In this document: positions 12,884-23,539 of the stretch, in pieces | Layout: each line of letters begins with the position of its first letter | How positions within the stretch are numbered: the stretch's first letter is position 1 | DNA from: Hydrangea macrophylla | Taxonomy: Eukaryota > Streptophyta > Magnoliopsida > Cornales > Hydrangeaceae | DNA length: 64,000 nt | Assembly (NCBI GenBank): GCA_033977485.1 | Contig: CM066984.1 | Span: 114,631,251 to 114,695,250, forward strand | Direction: 5' to 3' | Translations under genes and position numbers: made by a program | The notes under the pieces: model-generated | What the model was told of the DNA's origin: nothing | Seen by the model: the letters and a program-made list of their open reading frames with translations, nothing else | The model's database searches: none

Positions 12884-13749
12884 TGTCACGCCCCGGAGCA
12901 GCATAAATAGAGAAAAATAAATTTCCTTTATGGGTCCATAGGGAATGACGGGTGAATAACCGCGTTGTCATCTACTCAAACCAATAAACACCACGATAGG
13001 GAGGATGCTATTCATAGAACATATCTTATTAACATAATCAGAGGCTACAGCGGAAACTATAAAAGGTATGAAAGCAACAGATGCCCAAGTACCAATTATA
13101 AAAGTCTACTAAAACTATTATAACAGCTGGCTTATAGTCTCAAGCCTATAACAATAACAACAACAGATATACAAACTAACTATATAAAGCAGCACATCTT
13201 CGTCTTCCAGCCTTCAGCTCCAAGTCTGGCAGAACTATCAGTCTTCTGTCCTCAAGACCTACAAATCCCTAGACGTTGGAATGTCCAGGGCATAAACGCC
13301 ATCAGCTTTGAATACAAAGCTGAGTGAGTACATTAAACAACACTCCTCACCGCTATTGTTCAGCATCTTAAAATGCGGTTAATCTCTTAACAATGGCGTC
13401 TCTCACGGACATAGCAGAGGTCTCATTAAACTATGCATTAATCAATAATAACAGAAATCATATTAAGAAATGACAAGGATAAACATCATGGTATAACATA
13501 TCTCATCACGTATTCACCAAATCCATCCATGTAACCATGCAACCACCCATGCATCTACCTTTACGTCGGGACGCTGAATCCACGACTGAACCTTTATCTC
13601 ATCATATCCGTACTCATATTCATATCTCTATCCATCTCTGTATCCATACGTCAATCCCATCATTCCAATCTGAAAACCATTAGTCGATACAGTAATGCCA
13701 ATCGGAATCACCCGACTAGGCAATAGATCCCAAAATCCCTTGATAGGGT

Positions 13750-13940
13750 TACCGGTCGTCTACACGGTACCACCTATCTGTAAACGATAGAATGGCACAT
13801 CGGACGTCTTCAACGATGCGTATACCCTCACTGGTCGTCTACACAGCTGAGAATACATTAGAGCACTAGCCGGACGTCTTCAACGGTACACTGGACGTCT
13901 TCAACAGTGCATACGCATCACTGGACGTCTTCAACAGTGA
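13750..13940 (-). repeat. Array of six hairpins with a near-constant loop (3' LTR copy)
   Basis: On the plus strand, six units share a loop of the form G(A/T)CGTCT(T/A)CA(A) and have stems that differ yet pair: TACCG/CGGTA (13750-13769), CATCG/CGATG (13798-13818), TCACTG/CAGcTGA with one bulge (13828-13850), GCCG/CGGT with one G-T pair (13869-13887), CACTG/CAGTG (13889-13909) and TCACTG/CAGTGA (13918-13940). The minus strand is the element's transcribed sense, where the loop reads TTGAAGACGTC. The array lies in the 3' part of the LTR. Confidence 0.75.
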
Positions 13941-14471
13941 GAGGCGCACTAGGAACTCTAACCATCCCACGTCCACCCGACTCGTCAGCCGTTGATCCCA
14001 CGGATCCCAAAGTACACATATCTCATTATTCCATATAAATCACATATCCCATTTCTCATCATATCTTCTCATCTCTTCATATCAATATCCCATTTCTCAT
14101 CAGATTCTCTTACCTCGTCACATCACTATCCCATGCATGCTGACACATGTTGTGAAATGCTCATGTACTAAGTACAGGAAATACCACATGCTCTGTATTC
14201 AACATATCTATCGTTACTGATTATTAACATGCTGTCGTGTTCCGTTCTACTATTCAGTTACATATGACAGTCCAATAATTCATCTCATATTGACAGTTAA
14301 TAATAAACAGTTCATCTTGTAACATTAACATAAACATCATATAAGGCTTACGTAGTATCATGTTGACTAAGCACATATCCAATATCACGTATGGTACAAC
14401 CATTAACAGCTTGGGTACATTACAATTAGCTCATAACATATAATAATAGATAAACAACATTCTACTCTTAC

Positions 14472-14640
14472 TCAATCGATTGGAAATAATGTCAATCGAT
14501 TGAACTTATGTCAATCGATTGGAAATAATGTCAATCGATTGGACTAATGTCAATCGATTGGAAATAATGTCAATCGATTGGAAAATTATTCAATCGATTG
14601 GACTTATGTCAATCGATTGGAAATAATGTCAATCGATTGA
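14472..14640. repeat. Nine-copy CAATCGATTG palindrome cluster (3' LTR)
   Basis: Nine exact copies of CAATCGATTG, separated by short AAATAATGT or ACTTATGT spacers, so the higher-order unit is about 18-19 bp. By element orientation the cluster is downstream of the presumed promoter. Confidence 0.9.
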
Positions 14641-15028
14641 ACTCTGTCTTCTTCCTCAAAACTGCTGGTTTTATTATAAAAACGTTGGGGTTCTCTTTTC
14701 CTCCTCATGCACGTTATTATACACACATAAACATCACAAAACAAACCTCTTTGAGTGAGTTAATAAACTCACCTCTCTCCGGCGTTCCGTTGACGGCGTC
14801 CCGAGCTCCGCGGCGGCGGCTATGGTGAGTTCTCTCTCTCTCTCTGTCTGTCTTTTCTTTCTGGTCTCCTCTCCTCTTCCTTCTTCTTCTTCTTCTCTTC
14901 TTCAACCCGAGAGTGTGTGTGTGTGGTATATATATACAATATATATATATGTGTGTATATATATATAAGAGAGTATGAAGCTCTCTCCCCCAAGGCTGCC
15001 AAAACATGGCCCAAGGCCACAAATGAAC

Positions 15029-15045
15029 GAGTATATATAAGGATT
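15029..15045 (-). promoter_or_regulatory. TATA-like box in the LTR
   Basis: The minus strand reads CCTTATATATACTCG, a good plant TATA-box match about 300 bp inside the LTR 5' end, as expected for a U3 promoter. Downstream on the minus strand come AT and GA/TC microsatellites and a GC-rich leader at about 14780-14825. The placement is inferred, and the (TA) microsatellite at 14925-14968 is a competing candidate. Confidence 0.45.
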
Positions 15046-15099
15046 AAGTGTGCCACACGTTCAAAGCTGAAGGAAAGAAGAAAATGTTTCTCAGCTTAT

Positions 15100-15252
15100 G
15101 TCAATCGATTGGACTCTATGTCAATCGATTGAAGACAGATATTTGATGTCAATCGATTGAAGAAGATGGCAATCGATTGGGATGTTGACACGTCATCACT
15201 TATAGTCGGTAAAGTGTCAATCGATTGGGAAGACTAATCAATCGATTGGTAT
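15100..15252. repeat. Six-copy CAATCGATTG cluster upstream of the TATA box (3' LTR)
   Basis: Six exact copies of CAATCGATTG with irregular spacing lie between the LTR's 5' end (15341 on the minus strand) and the TATA-like box. In the 5' LTR the matching cluster (20649-20845) has two further exact copies and one unit mutated to CAATCAATTG. Confidence 0.9.
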
Positions 15253-15341
15253 CAAAATTCACCAAAAGGGAGAGAAAGTTTATACGAGTATAGAAATGAA
15301 ATACCAGGTCTTATTAATATACCAAAATACAGGGTATTACA

Positions 15342-15385
15342 TCATCCACCACTCATCAAAAGATTTCGTCCTCGAAATCTGAAGC
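15342..15385 (-). other. 3' internal tail and polypurine tract of the gypsy element
   Basis: On the minus strand the sequence just before the 3' LTR contains TTTCGAGGACGAAATC, then a purine-rich GATGAGTGGTGGATGA. The first is a familiar tail at the end of plant gypsy polyproteins and the second serves as the polypurine tract. Its presence shows that the element kept its 3' replication signal while losing pol. Confidence 0.65.
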
Positions 15386-15389
15386 AGTA

Positions 15390-16600
15390 GGCCCTCAAAT
15401 AAACACACAAATCATCTCGGAAGACATACTCTAAAATGCTCAAGTTCTCGTTTTACATAAACGATTACCTCAGCGGCCAACGGATTAAGTTCTAAACACG
15501 CGATGCAAAGTTATCAACGATCTATAAGTGCTAGGGTAACAACTATCAATCCTCGGGTTAGCTATTTGAAATTCGTATGTCAAACTTCAGGAAAAAGGTT
15601 CTAGGTAGCACAATCTAATCATCTTACAACATCTGAAACGGCTAGTCTCTAAACACATGAGGTTCCTCCCTCAGGTCAAACTCTACGGTGTGAGGGTTCT
15701 ATCGATCAAGTGTTCTAATCTCGTCTAAGTCTTAGCAAAGCGTTGCCGTCTACTCTGGTCTCTGAAGATGCTTCATACTGTGCTGACGATGTCTCTACTG
15801 CGTCATTAGTTGACTGTCTTCTTATCTCTGGACTTCTCATTACGATCGTCAACGTTATTAGTCAGCCTCGTGTTGCACACGACATCCTTGTTAACTCCCG
15901 TGTTGTTGTCGTCCTTCATCCTCCAATATGTTGACTTGAAAGTATTGTGACTCTAGCATCGTCATTTGATAACTCAAATTTCCTCATGGCTCTCCAAATT
16001 CCCACGTACTATTGATATAATCATCTCTTTGAGGTCGTTCAATCCATTGAATACTCGTTCTGCTTCTACGTACTAATCAAATAGGTTAGGCAGGACTACG
16101 TACTGATATCGTGAGTCGATCTATTGTATAACTTCTTGACTGGATGAAAGCAACAGGCGATCGGTGTCGAAAACATTCTTCTATGGTACTCTTGTAATTC
16201 TGGTGTTGTCTCAGCGTCACTAGTATCTCTCTCATATACTCGCAATCTTCTAGTTCCTCCTTTCTTGTCAAAGCTACATCTAAAGCAAATTTAGATTCCT
16301 CATCTCTAGTCTCTGTCCAACATACCAATGGTTGGCGTAGTCTTTCAATAGGGAGGCAATTGACGTCATATAAGGATGCATTTGAAGTCTTATAGGGATG
16401 CAAAAGAAGTCATATGGGATGCAATTGATGTTATATCCATACTTGAACTACTGTCGATCAGTGTCAAACGAGTTGTTCCGGTAACTACAATTTACGGTGT
16501 AGGCTAATCCTCTTACAATCAAATCAAATGGATGTAAAACTTCCTACAATATCAGGATTGTATGTAATACATGATGTAGGTGCTGAGTATTGTACCTTCT
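15390..16600 (-). other. Internal spacer of the gypsy element with little or no pol
   Basis: About 1.2 kb between gag and the 3' tail. A 105-codon minus frame at 16086-16403 contains PLVCWTET, resembling the SPVCWTE segment near the integrase C-terminus of plant gypsy elements, but the rest does not align by eye. It may be a worn pol remnant or chance. No catalytic motifs of protease, RT or integrase are present. Confidence 0.4.
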
Positions 16601-16602
16601 GT

Positions 16603-17745
16603 CTATCGTCCTTGTCTAAGTTGAGACCAAGCATTTGTATGGTGAGTCTGCCCTCGTGATACTTGTTGCGATGAAGCATTGTGTTGCATCTCTAGTTCTG
16701 GACAAAACTTACGAACATGACCAAATTTACCACAGTTGAAACATCGTATTCCCCGTCCATTAGATTTCCTTGATGTTTTGCATTCTTGGGAATGGTGTCC
16801 TTGTACTCCACAATTGTAGCAGATATCTCGTTCTCTGTGCTGTGTTAGAGTCGTCACTGGTTTTGATTCGTTCTTGTCGGTCTCAAATCTCTTGCGCTTC
16901 TGGCGGTTGCCTATGTAATTTCTTTCTATGTTTCCTTGTTGAACTTGGTTAGCTGCCAACACAATCTGACTGTCTCTTCCTCTCTGATCCGTTATGAAAA
17001 ACTGATCGTTCCCTGGAAATGCTTGATCAAAGTGTTGTCCTTCACTAATCTGAGTGTCGTCTTCCAGTTTCGTTGCCATTTCTACCAAAGCTTCGAAAGA
17101 TTGATCTAAATGTCCTATAGTCATATGACGGATATGTGGAACTAGTCCTTGATGATATCTTTTGATCTTCCTTCTTGGAGTATCGATCATATGCGGCACA
17201 AATCGTGACAGCCTCTCGAATTGAGTTGTATATTCTGGCACTGTAAAACAACCTTGAACTAATTGGATGAACTCCATCTCCCTTTTGTTCTTCTCAGATT
17301 CTGGAAAGTACTTTTCTAAAAATCGAGTCTTGAATGATTCCCAAGTCATCCTTCCTACAGCTTCTTCACCTATCGTAGCTTTCACTGCGTCCCACCAATC
17401 TGCTGCTGAGAACGTCAGTTGAAATATAGCCAAATGTTTTTTCTCAATATCAGTACATTCAAGTGTCTCAAATATCAATTCTATCTGGCGAATCCATTGC
17501 TCAGCTTGCCATGCTCCTGTTAATCCGGTAAAGGTTCCTGGTTGAAGAGCACGAAATTCCTTTAGCAACTTAACTCTCGTCTGACGTACTGGTGCTTCAT
17601 TGTCGATGACGTGATCCGCACGATTGATAACTTGTTCCATGCGACGAATGAAAACTCCGATCATTCCTGTTGGATCTATCTCAGGAGGTACTAATTCAGG
17701 TACTCCATTCAGCTGGCCCTGGTTTCCTCGAGTCGTCCTAACCAT
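16603..17745 (-). CDS. gag: Gag polyprotein of the non-autonomous Ty3/gypsy element
   Basis: Intact 380-codon frame starting MVRTTRG, about 670 bp after the primer site. Gag forms the cytoplasmic virus-like particle and packages element RNA. Residues about 70-235 match the plant gypsy capsid domain, with FTG near 72, the WW-containing ADWWDAV segment near 116 and a long helical stretch ending LVEMATKLED. Two CCHC zinc knuckles of spacing CX2CX4HX4C follow: CYNCGVQGHHSQEC at about 309-322 and CFNCGKFGHVRKFC at about 335-348. The region between capsid and knuckles is rich in Q, R and K, as expected for nucleocapsid. The frame ends 32 residues after the second knuckle with no fused protease or RT. 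The intact frame and near-identical LTRs indicate recent activity. The start codon is the first in-frame ATG and is conventional for such gags. Confidence 0.9.
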   Translation of the reverse strand: MVRTTRGNQGQLNGVPELVPPEIDPTGMIGVFIRRMEQVINRADHVIDNEAPVRQTRVKLLKEFRALQPGTFTGLTGAWQAEQWIRQIELIFETLECTDIEKKHLAIFQLTFSAADWWDAVKATIGEEAVGRMTWESFKTRFLEKYFPESEKNKREMEFIQLVQGCFTVPEYTTQFERLSRFVPHMIDTPRRKIKRYHQGLVPHIRHMTIGHLDQSFEALVEMATKLEDDTQISEGQHFDQAFPGNDQFFITDQRGRDSQIVLAANQVQQGNIERNYIGNRQKRKRFETDKNESKPVTTLTQHRERDICYNCGVQGHHSQECKTSRKSNGRGIRCFNCGKFGHVRKFCPELEMQHNASSQQVSRGQTHHTNAWSQLRQGR

Positions 17746-18412
17746 AACGAGTGCTGGTAGGGTTCGATGTTGCTACCTATAATGAAAAATCTATTCGGTC
17801 AAACACATTCTATCTTACAGCTCAGGCAAGAACAAAACATGTGGTAACCAATATATAGTACCACTATATAATACGATCACATCAAGCAATACGAATATAA
17901 TAATATAACCACAGAGGTCAGTCTACCTACCAGGTATGCTCAAATGTATCTATGCTCAAGACGAAACTACAACTTCTACGCTCAACGTCAAATCTTAAAC
18001 ATTCTATTTCTATTCTCAGGTTCCAGACTACGAGTACTGCTCAACTAACATGTGGCTCAAGGTAACAGGATAATCTTATCCTAAACCTCTTTCTATTGCT
18101 AGGACATACTGACTGTTCCGACATCGCTCAGGAATTCGTCAGCGTCTAACATCCAACGGCTCTATATTTAGGTTCTCCACAACCACAACTAATTCTCAGC
18201 GCCTTGTTCTCCGCTAACTCAGCTATCCACATCCTTATTGGTTCCAACAATTACTATCTTCCAAAGAAACATCCTCAGACAGATTCTTCCAACCTCTTAT
18301 CTGTGTGACAAGATAACAGTTCTATCTAATCTCAGCTAATCCTCATGCTACCGATATTAACTTAGAATTCAGGTTCGAACACCAAAGACAAGCGTTTAAC
18401 AACTGAACCTAG

Positions 18413-18424
18413 GCTCTGATACCA
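18413..18424 (-). other. Primer-binding site of the gypsy element (tRNA-iMet)
   Basis: The minus strand reads TGGTATCAGAGC seven bases inside the 5' LTR, complementary to initiator-Met tRNA. It fixes the element's orientation. Confidence 0.9.
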
Positions 18425-18431
18425 AAAATCC

Positions 18432-20935
18432 TGTCACGCCCCGGAGCAGCATAAATAGAGAAAAATAAATTTCCTTTATGGGTCCATAGGGAATGACGGG
18501 TGAATAACCGCGTTGTCATCTACTCAAACCAATAAACACCACGATAGGGAGGATGCTATTCATAGAACATATCTTATTAACATAATCAGAGGCTACAACG
18601 GAAACTATAAAAGGTATGAAAGCAACAGATGCCCAAGTACCAATTATAAAAGTCTACTAAAACTATTACAACAGCTGGCTTATAGTCTCAAGCCTATAAC
18701 AATAACAACAACAGATATACAAACTAACTATATAAAGCAGCACATCTTCGTCTTCCAGCCTTCAGCTCCAAGTCTGGCAGAACTATCAGTCTTCTGTCCT
18801 CAAGACCTACAAATCCCTAGACGTTGGAATGTCCAGGGCATAAACGCCATCAGCTTTGAATACAAAGCTGAGTGAGTACATTAAACAACACTCCTCACCG
18901 CTATTGTTCAGCATCTTAAAATGCGGTTAATCTCTTAACAATGGCGTCTCTCACGGACATAGCAGAGGTCTCATTAAACTATGCATTAATCAATAATAAC
19001 AGAAATCATATTAAGAAATGACAAGGATAAACATCATGGTATAACATATCTCATCACGTATTCACCAAATCCATCCATGTAACCATGCAACCACCCATGC
19101 ATCTACCTTTACGTCGGGACGCTGAATCCACGACTGAACCTTTATCTCATCATATCCGTACTCATATTCATATCTCTATCCATCTCTGTATCCATACGTC
19201 AATCCCATCATTCCAATCTGAAAACCATTAGTCGATACAGTAATGCCAATCGGAATCACCCGACTAGGCAATAGATCCCAAAATCCCTTGATAGGGTTAC
19301 CGGTCGTCTACACGGTACCACCTATCTGTAAACGATAGAACGGCACATCGGACGTCTTCAACGATGCGTATACCCTCACTGGTCGTCTACACAACTGAGA
19401 ATACATTAGAGCACTAGCCGGACGTCTTCAACGGTACACTGGACGTCTTCAACAGTGCATACGCATCACTGGACGTCTTCAACAGTGAGAAGCGCACTAG
19501 GAACTCTAACCATCCCACGTCCACCCGACTCGTCAGCCGTTGATCCCACGGATCCCAAAGTACACATATCTCATTATTCCATATAAATCACATATCCCAT
19601 TTCTCATCATATCTTCTCATCTCTTCATATCAATATCCCATTTCTCATCAGATTCTCTTACCTCGTCACATCACTATCCCATGCATGCTGACACATGTTG
19701 TGAAATGCTCATATACTAAGTACAGGAAATACCACATGCTCTGTATTCAACATATCTATCGTTACTGATTATTAACATGCTGTCGTGTTCCGTTCTACTA
19801 TTCAGTTACATATGACAGTCCAATAATTCATCTCATATTGACAGTTAATAATAAACAGTTCATCTTGTAACATTAACATAAACATCATATAAGGCTTACG
19901 TAGTATCATGTTGACTAAGCACATATCCAATATCACGTATGGTACAACCATTAACAGCTTGGGTACATTACAATCAGCTCATAACATATAATAATAGATA
20001 AACAACATTCTACTCTTACTCAATCGATTGGAAATAATGTCAATCGATTGAACTTATGTCAATCGATTGGAAATAATGTCAATCGATTGGACTAATGTCA
20101 ATCGATTGGAAATAATGTCAATCGATTGGAAAATTATTCAATCGATTGGACTTATGTCAATCGATTGGAAATAATGTCAATCGATTGAACTCTGTCTTCT
20201 TCCTCAAAACTGCTGGTTTTATTATAAAAATGTTGGGGTTCTCTTTTCCTCCTCATGCACGTTATTATACACACATAAACATCACAAAACAAACCTCTTT
20301 GAGTGAGTTAATAAACTCACCTCTCTCCGGCGTTCCGTTGACGGCGTCCCGAGCTCCGCGGCGGCGGCTATGGTGAGTTCTCTCTCTCTCTCTGTCTGTC
20401 TTTTCTTTCTGGTCTCCTCTCCTCTTCCTTCTTCTTCTTCTTCTCTTCTTCAACCCGAGAGTGTGTGTGTGTGGTATATATATACAATATATATATATAT
20501 GTGTGTATATATATATAAGAGAGTATGAAGCTCTCTCCCCCAAGGCTGCCAAAACATGGCCCAAGGCCACAAATGAACGAGTATATATAAGGATTAAGTG
20601 TGCCACACGTTCAAAGCTGAAGGAAAGAAGAAAATGTTTCTCAGCTTATGTCAATCGATTGGACTCTATGTCAATCGATTGAAGACAGATATTTGATGTC
20701 AATCGATTGAAGAAGATGGCAATCGATTGGGATGTTGACACGTCATCACTTATAGTCGGTAGAATGTCAATCGATTGGGAACATGTCAATCGATTGATAT
20801 CTGAAAAGTGTCAATCAATTGGGAAGACTAATCAATCGATTGGTATCAAAATTTACCAAAAGGGAGAGAAAGTTTATACGAGTATAGAAATGAAATACCA
20901 GGTCTTATTAATATGCCAAAATACAGGGTATTACA
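18432..20935 (-). repeat. 5' LTR of the gag-only gypsy element
   Basis: 2504 bp, a near-identical partner of 12884-15341. It repeats the hairpin array at about 19300-19490, where the third stem is weakened by one G-to-A difference. It also repeats the nine-copy palindrome cluster at 20030-20190 and a larger upstream palindrome cluster at 20649-20845. Confidence 0.9.
20649..20845. repeat. CAATCGATTG cluster upstream of the TATA box (5' LTR)
   Basis: Seven exact copies of CAATCGATTG plus one changed unit, CAATCAATTG, a C-to-T-type change at the central CpG read from the minus strand. The cluster carries the extra two-unit segment missing from the other LTR. Confidence 0.85.
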
Positions 20936-22212
20936 CTATTAGATCACCATGAACTTAAAGGACCCATGGATTCTACCATATTAAGAATAAGAACATCATG
21001 TTTTCATAAGAGTAGCCACAGCATCTTAAGACATCATGATGTGTGATTCGGTGTCATGATCACATTAAGTTTAATAATTGTAATCGTATAATGGTATTCC
21101 ATGTTGCAATTAAGTTGTTATAAGTGTTGTCTCTTTAAATGACTTAGTTGGGATAAGATAGTGGATTGAACATTTAGAAGTTTGGATTCTCTAAACCCAC
21201 AGGTATGGGTTCCCTTCTTCTTTATATCAGAATAATCTACTAGTCTTGTTATAAATTAGTAAGTCTAATGCATGTTGCAACCTCTACCCACAGGAAGGTT
21301 TAGACTTACAACTGAATTTGACATTGTTCAAATCAGACTAAATTTATTGCTTCATTGCTTGATCAATGTGCGTTATTGGTTACTATAGTTATTAGTCTCT
21401 TATTTGAATGATAAGTTTTCTTAAGCTAAGTGAGTTTGTAGCAATTTTATGTTCGGACAAAATCCTTTAATATTAGGGTGAGTGGAACTCAATTAATTTA
21501 GTAAAGCTGTGTGAAGCTGCCTGTATCCACAGAAGTGAGTTCCTTGTAAGTATAGAATGCCTACAAATAGTGGGAGCGATGTAATCATTTAAGTTAAATG
21601 TTCATCAAGTCACGTATGAGTGAGAACATTTAATATTTTATCCCACAATACAGTGAGTATATGACTACATAAGGGCTATAAAGGCATTTTGTCAGTTCTA
21701 ATAAGGCATTAACAAACACCTTAATAAACTAGCTATCAGGCATTAAGTGCAATAATTCTAGGAGTGTGTTATGATTCTAGATTACTTGATGCTCATCTAA
21801 ATGGTGAATTGATTTAGAACTACAATTCACATTGCCAATATTATATTTTGTTTTTTCTACTTAAGGAAGTCAATGGGAAGGGAACACAAGACACATTTAG
21901 AACAATAGGTTGTGTTCGTTAACCAACAAATTTTGAAAATCATTTTGGGCTTGAAACATTTTTGGAAATTTGGTTTCTTTCAAAAAATTGACAATTTTGG
22001 ATTTTGGGTTGCTTTTGCAAGTCCAAAAGGATTTTTCTATCACTGATTTTGGGATCTTTGTCACTAATTTACATTAGCATTGGATCTTATCTTTAAATGA
22101 CTTTTTCTAAACTTACAAGATGGTATTGGCACTAAGGTAGAATGATTGATGAGTTCTCCTCTACACTGCAGGATTAGAGATTGGGACAATCTCCTTAAAG
22201 GAAATCTAGAGG

Positions 22213-22455
22213 TTGGTTAACGATGAAGTCTCAAAAGCTTTTTGGGTTTCTTCTGACTTTGGTACTCGTGCAATCTGCATGAAGAAAAAGCAGACCAACA
22301 AGCCCAATAAAGGTGTAAGTAGGAGCTACGAAATTCTTGGAATCATACACATAACATCTGTGAACTATTTCTATCTTTTTCTAAATGGTCAGAGATATTT
22401 TATCTCATTCATTGACGATCTTCCTGGTTTATGTATCTCTACCTCCTTTCAGTAA
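22213..22455 (+). pseudogene. Copia integrase fragment (broken)
   Basis: An 80-codon open stretch contains KQTNKPNKG and then GQRYFISFIDD. The latter corresponds to the start of the copia integrase catalytic core, whose conserved Y-F-x-x-F-x-D-D segment includes the first catalytic aspartate. The sequence in front fits the spacer after the zinc-binding domain, but the HHCC residues are not readable. Stops and frameshifts follow at once. It is a remnant of the plus-strand copia pol. Confidence 0.7.
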
Positions 22456-23539
22456 TTGTAAGGTAGTGGATACCTTTAATATTGTGTAAAAAGGAAGTAT
22501 AAAGATCTATGGATGGAAATATTTCAGTGGGGACACAGATATAGGAGAAAGAGCAGGTCCGAGTGCAAAGGAAGAGGGTATTATTGCTTAGTATACTATG
22601 TCTCACAAAATGGGTAACACAAAAGGTGAAAACCATACCCTTCTGGAAATGGAAAGTAGTATACTTAGTAAGCTTGATTCTTCCATAGCCTTGTGGAATA
22701 AGCCCTTAAGGACACAAGTGTAAGTCATAAACTTAGTTCCATATAAGGTCATTCCTTGGGCGTTATTTGAGTCAAGGTAATGTTGGAACCTAGTTTAATT
22801 CAGTTACACATAAAGACTTGTCCTGTTAATCCACAAACTAAAGTAATTCGGCCCAAAGGCAGTTAATGGACATTCTATTGGCTATACGGTAAGCTCTTTG
22901 TGCACACCTAGAATTGCTGATATTAGTAATGCTAAATTTACTAAAAATGTTGACTTTAGTGGGAGGATCATGAGATTTAGATACGATAGTGAATAAAGAT
23001 GAATTGTTAATCAATTCAAAAGCCACCATACAGGAAAGTCAACATATGGTTTACATCTTATAAATTTAAGCATTTTTGTTGATTTATATGTATGCTTGAT
23101 AAAGTTGGACTTTGATGTCAGACTTTACGCTGATCTCATCTAGTTTTCTATGCCATGACAAAGGAAACTTCTAAATATTGGTATGATGTCATCTACAAGG
23201 CATCTTCTACCATAGCACCTTTTATCTAGTTTATTTAAAGGGTTTATTTAGAAATTCGTGGCAATGTTAGCTCTTTTAGAGCTATATCAAGCGAAAGCAG
23301 ATGAGATCTTATAGGAAAAGTATACACAAGGAAATTGGAATTTTGTTCTAATAAAGATAGTCACTCAGTTTGCTACCTAATTATGTCCCTATATGGATCT
23401 CTTCAATGGTATTTAAGGTTTCACGACTTCATAAAGTTAGACAAACAGATGTTGTGAATACTTGTATATTCTTTGAGGTTAGTGGGAGTATTTAGATATG
23501 GATAACGTTTTATAGGCAACCACTGACTTAAATTTGCTA

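Larger units (their letters stand above)
12884..15341 (-). repeat. 3' LTR of the gag-only gypsy element
   Basis: 2458 bp. Compared by eye with 18432-20935, I count about 11 substitutions, all transitions, plus one 2-bp (AT) difference and one gap of about 44 bp near 15211 that removes two palindrome units. Contains the hairpin array, the CAATCGATTG clusters and a TATA-like box listed separately. Confidence 0.9.
12884..20935 (-). mobile_element. Young non-autonomous Ty3/gypsy element with gag only
   Basis: LTRs of 2458 and 2504 bp are almost identical. The element is flanked by a perfect ctatt duplication (12879-12883 and 20936-20940). On the minus strand it starts TGTAATACCC and ends GGGGCGTGACA. 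A primer site sits next to the right LTR and the typical gypsy 3' tail (TTTCGAGGACGAAATC) next to the left one, so it reads leftwards. The 3.1-kb interior has one intact gag frame and no recognisable protease, RT or RNase H. This fits a terminal-repeat retrotransposon with gag domain (TR-GAG) that would depend on another element for replication enzymes. It interrupts the copia element at 10679-24842. Confidence 0.9.

Noticed and set aside
13740..13945. Reading the hairpin array as a CRISPR array
   Set aside because: Repeats are only about 11 bp at irregular spacing, stems differ between units, and the array is inside a plant LTR with no cas genes.
14717..15056. Basic KKRRRRRKRR frames in the gypsy LTR, repeated at 20265-20606
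   Set aside because: Produced by the (CTT)n/(TC)n microsatellite on the opposite strand. They sit in both LTR copies and carry no domain.
16086..16403. Calling an integrase gene in the gag-only element
   Set aside because: Only a short PLVCWTE-like match, with no DDE or HHCC residues. Treated as spacer or at most a remnant.
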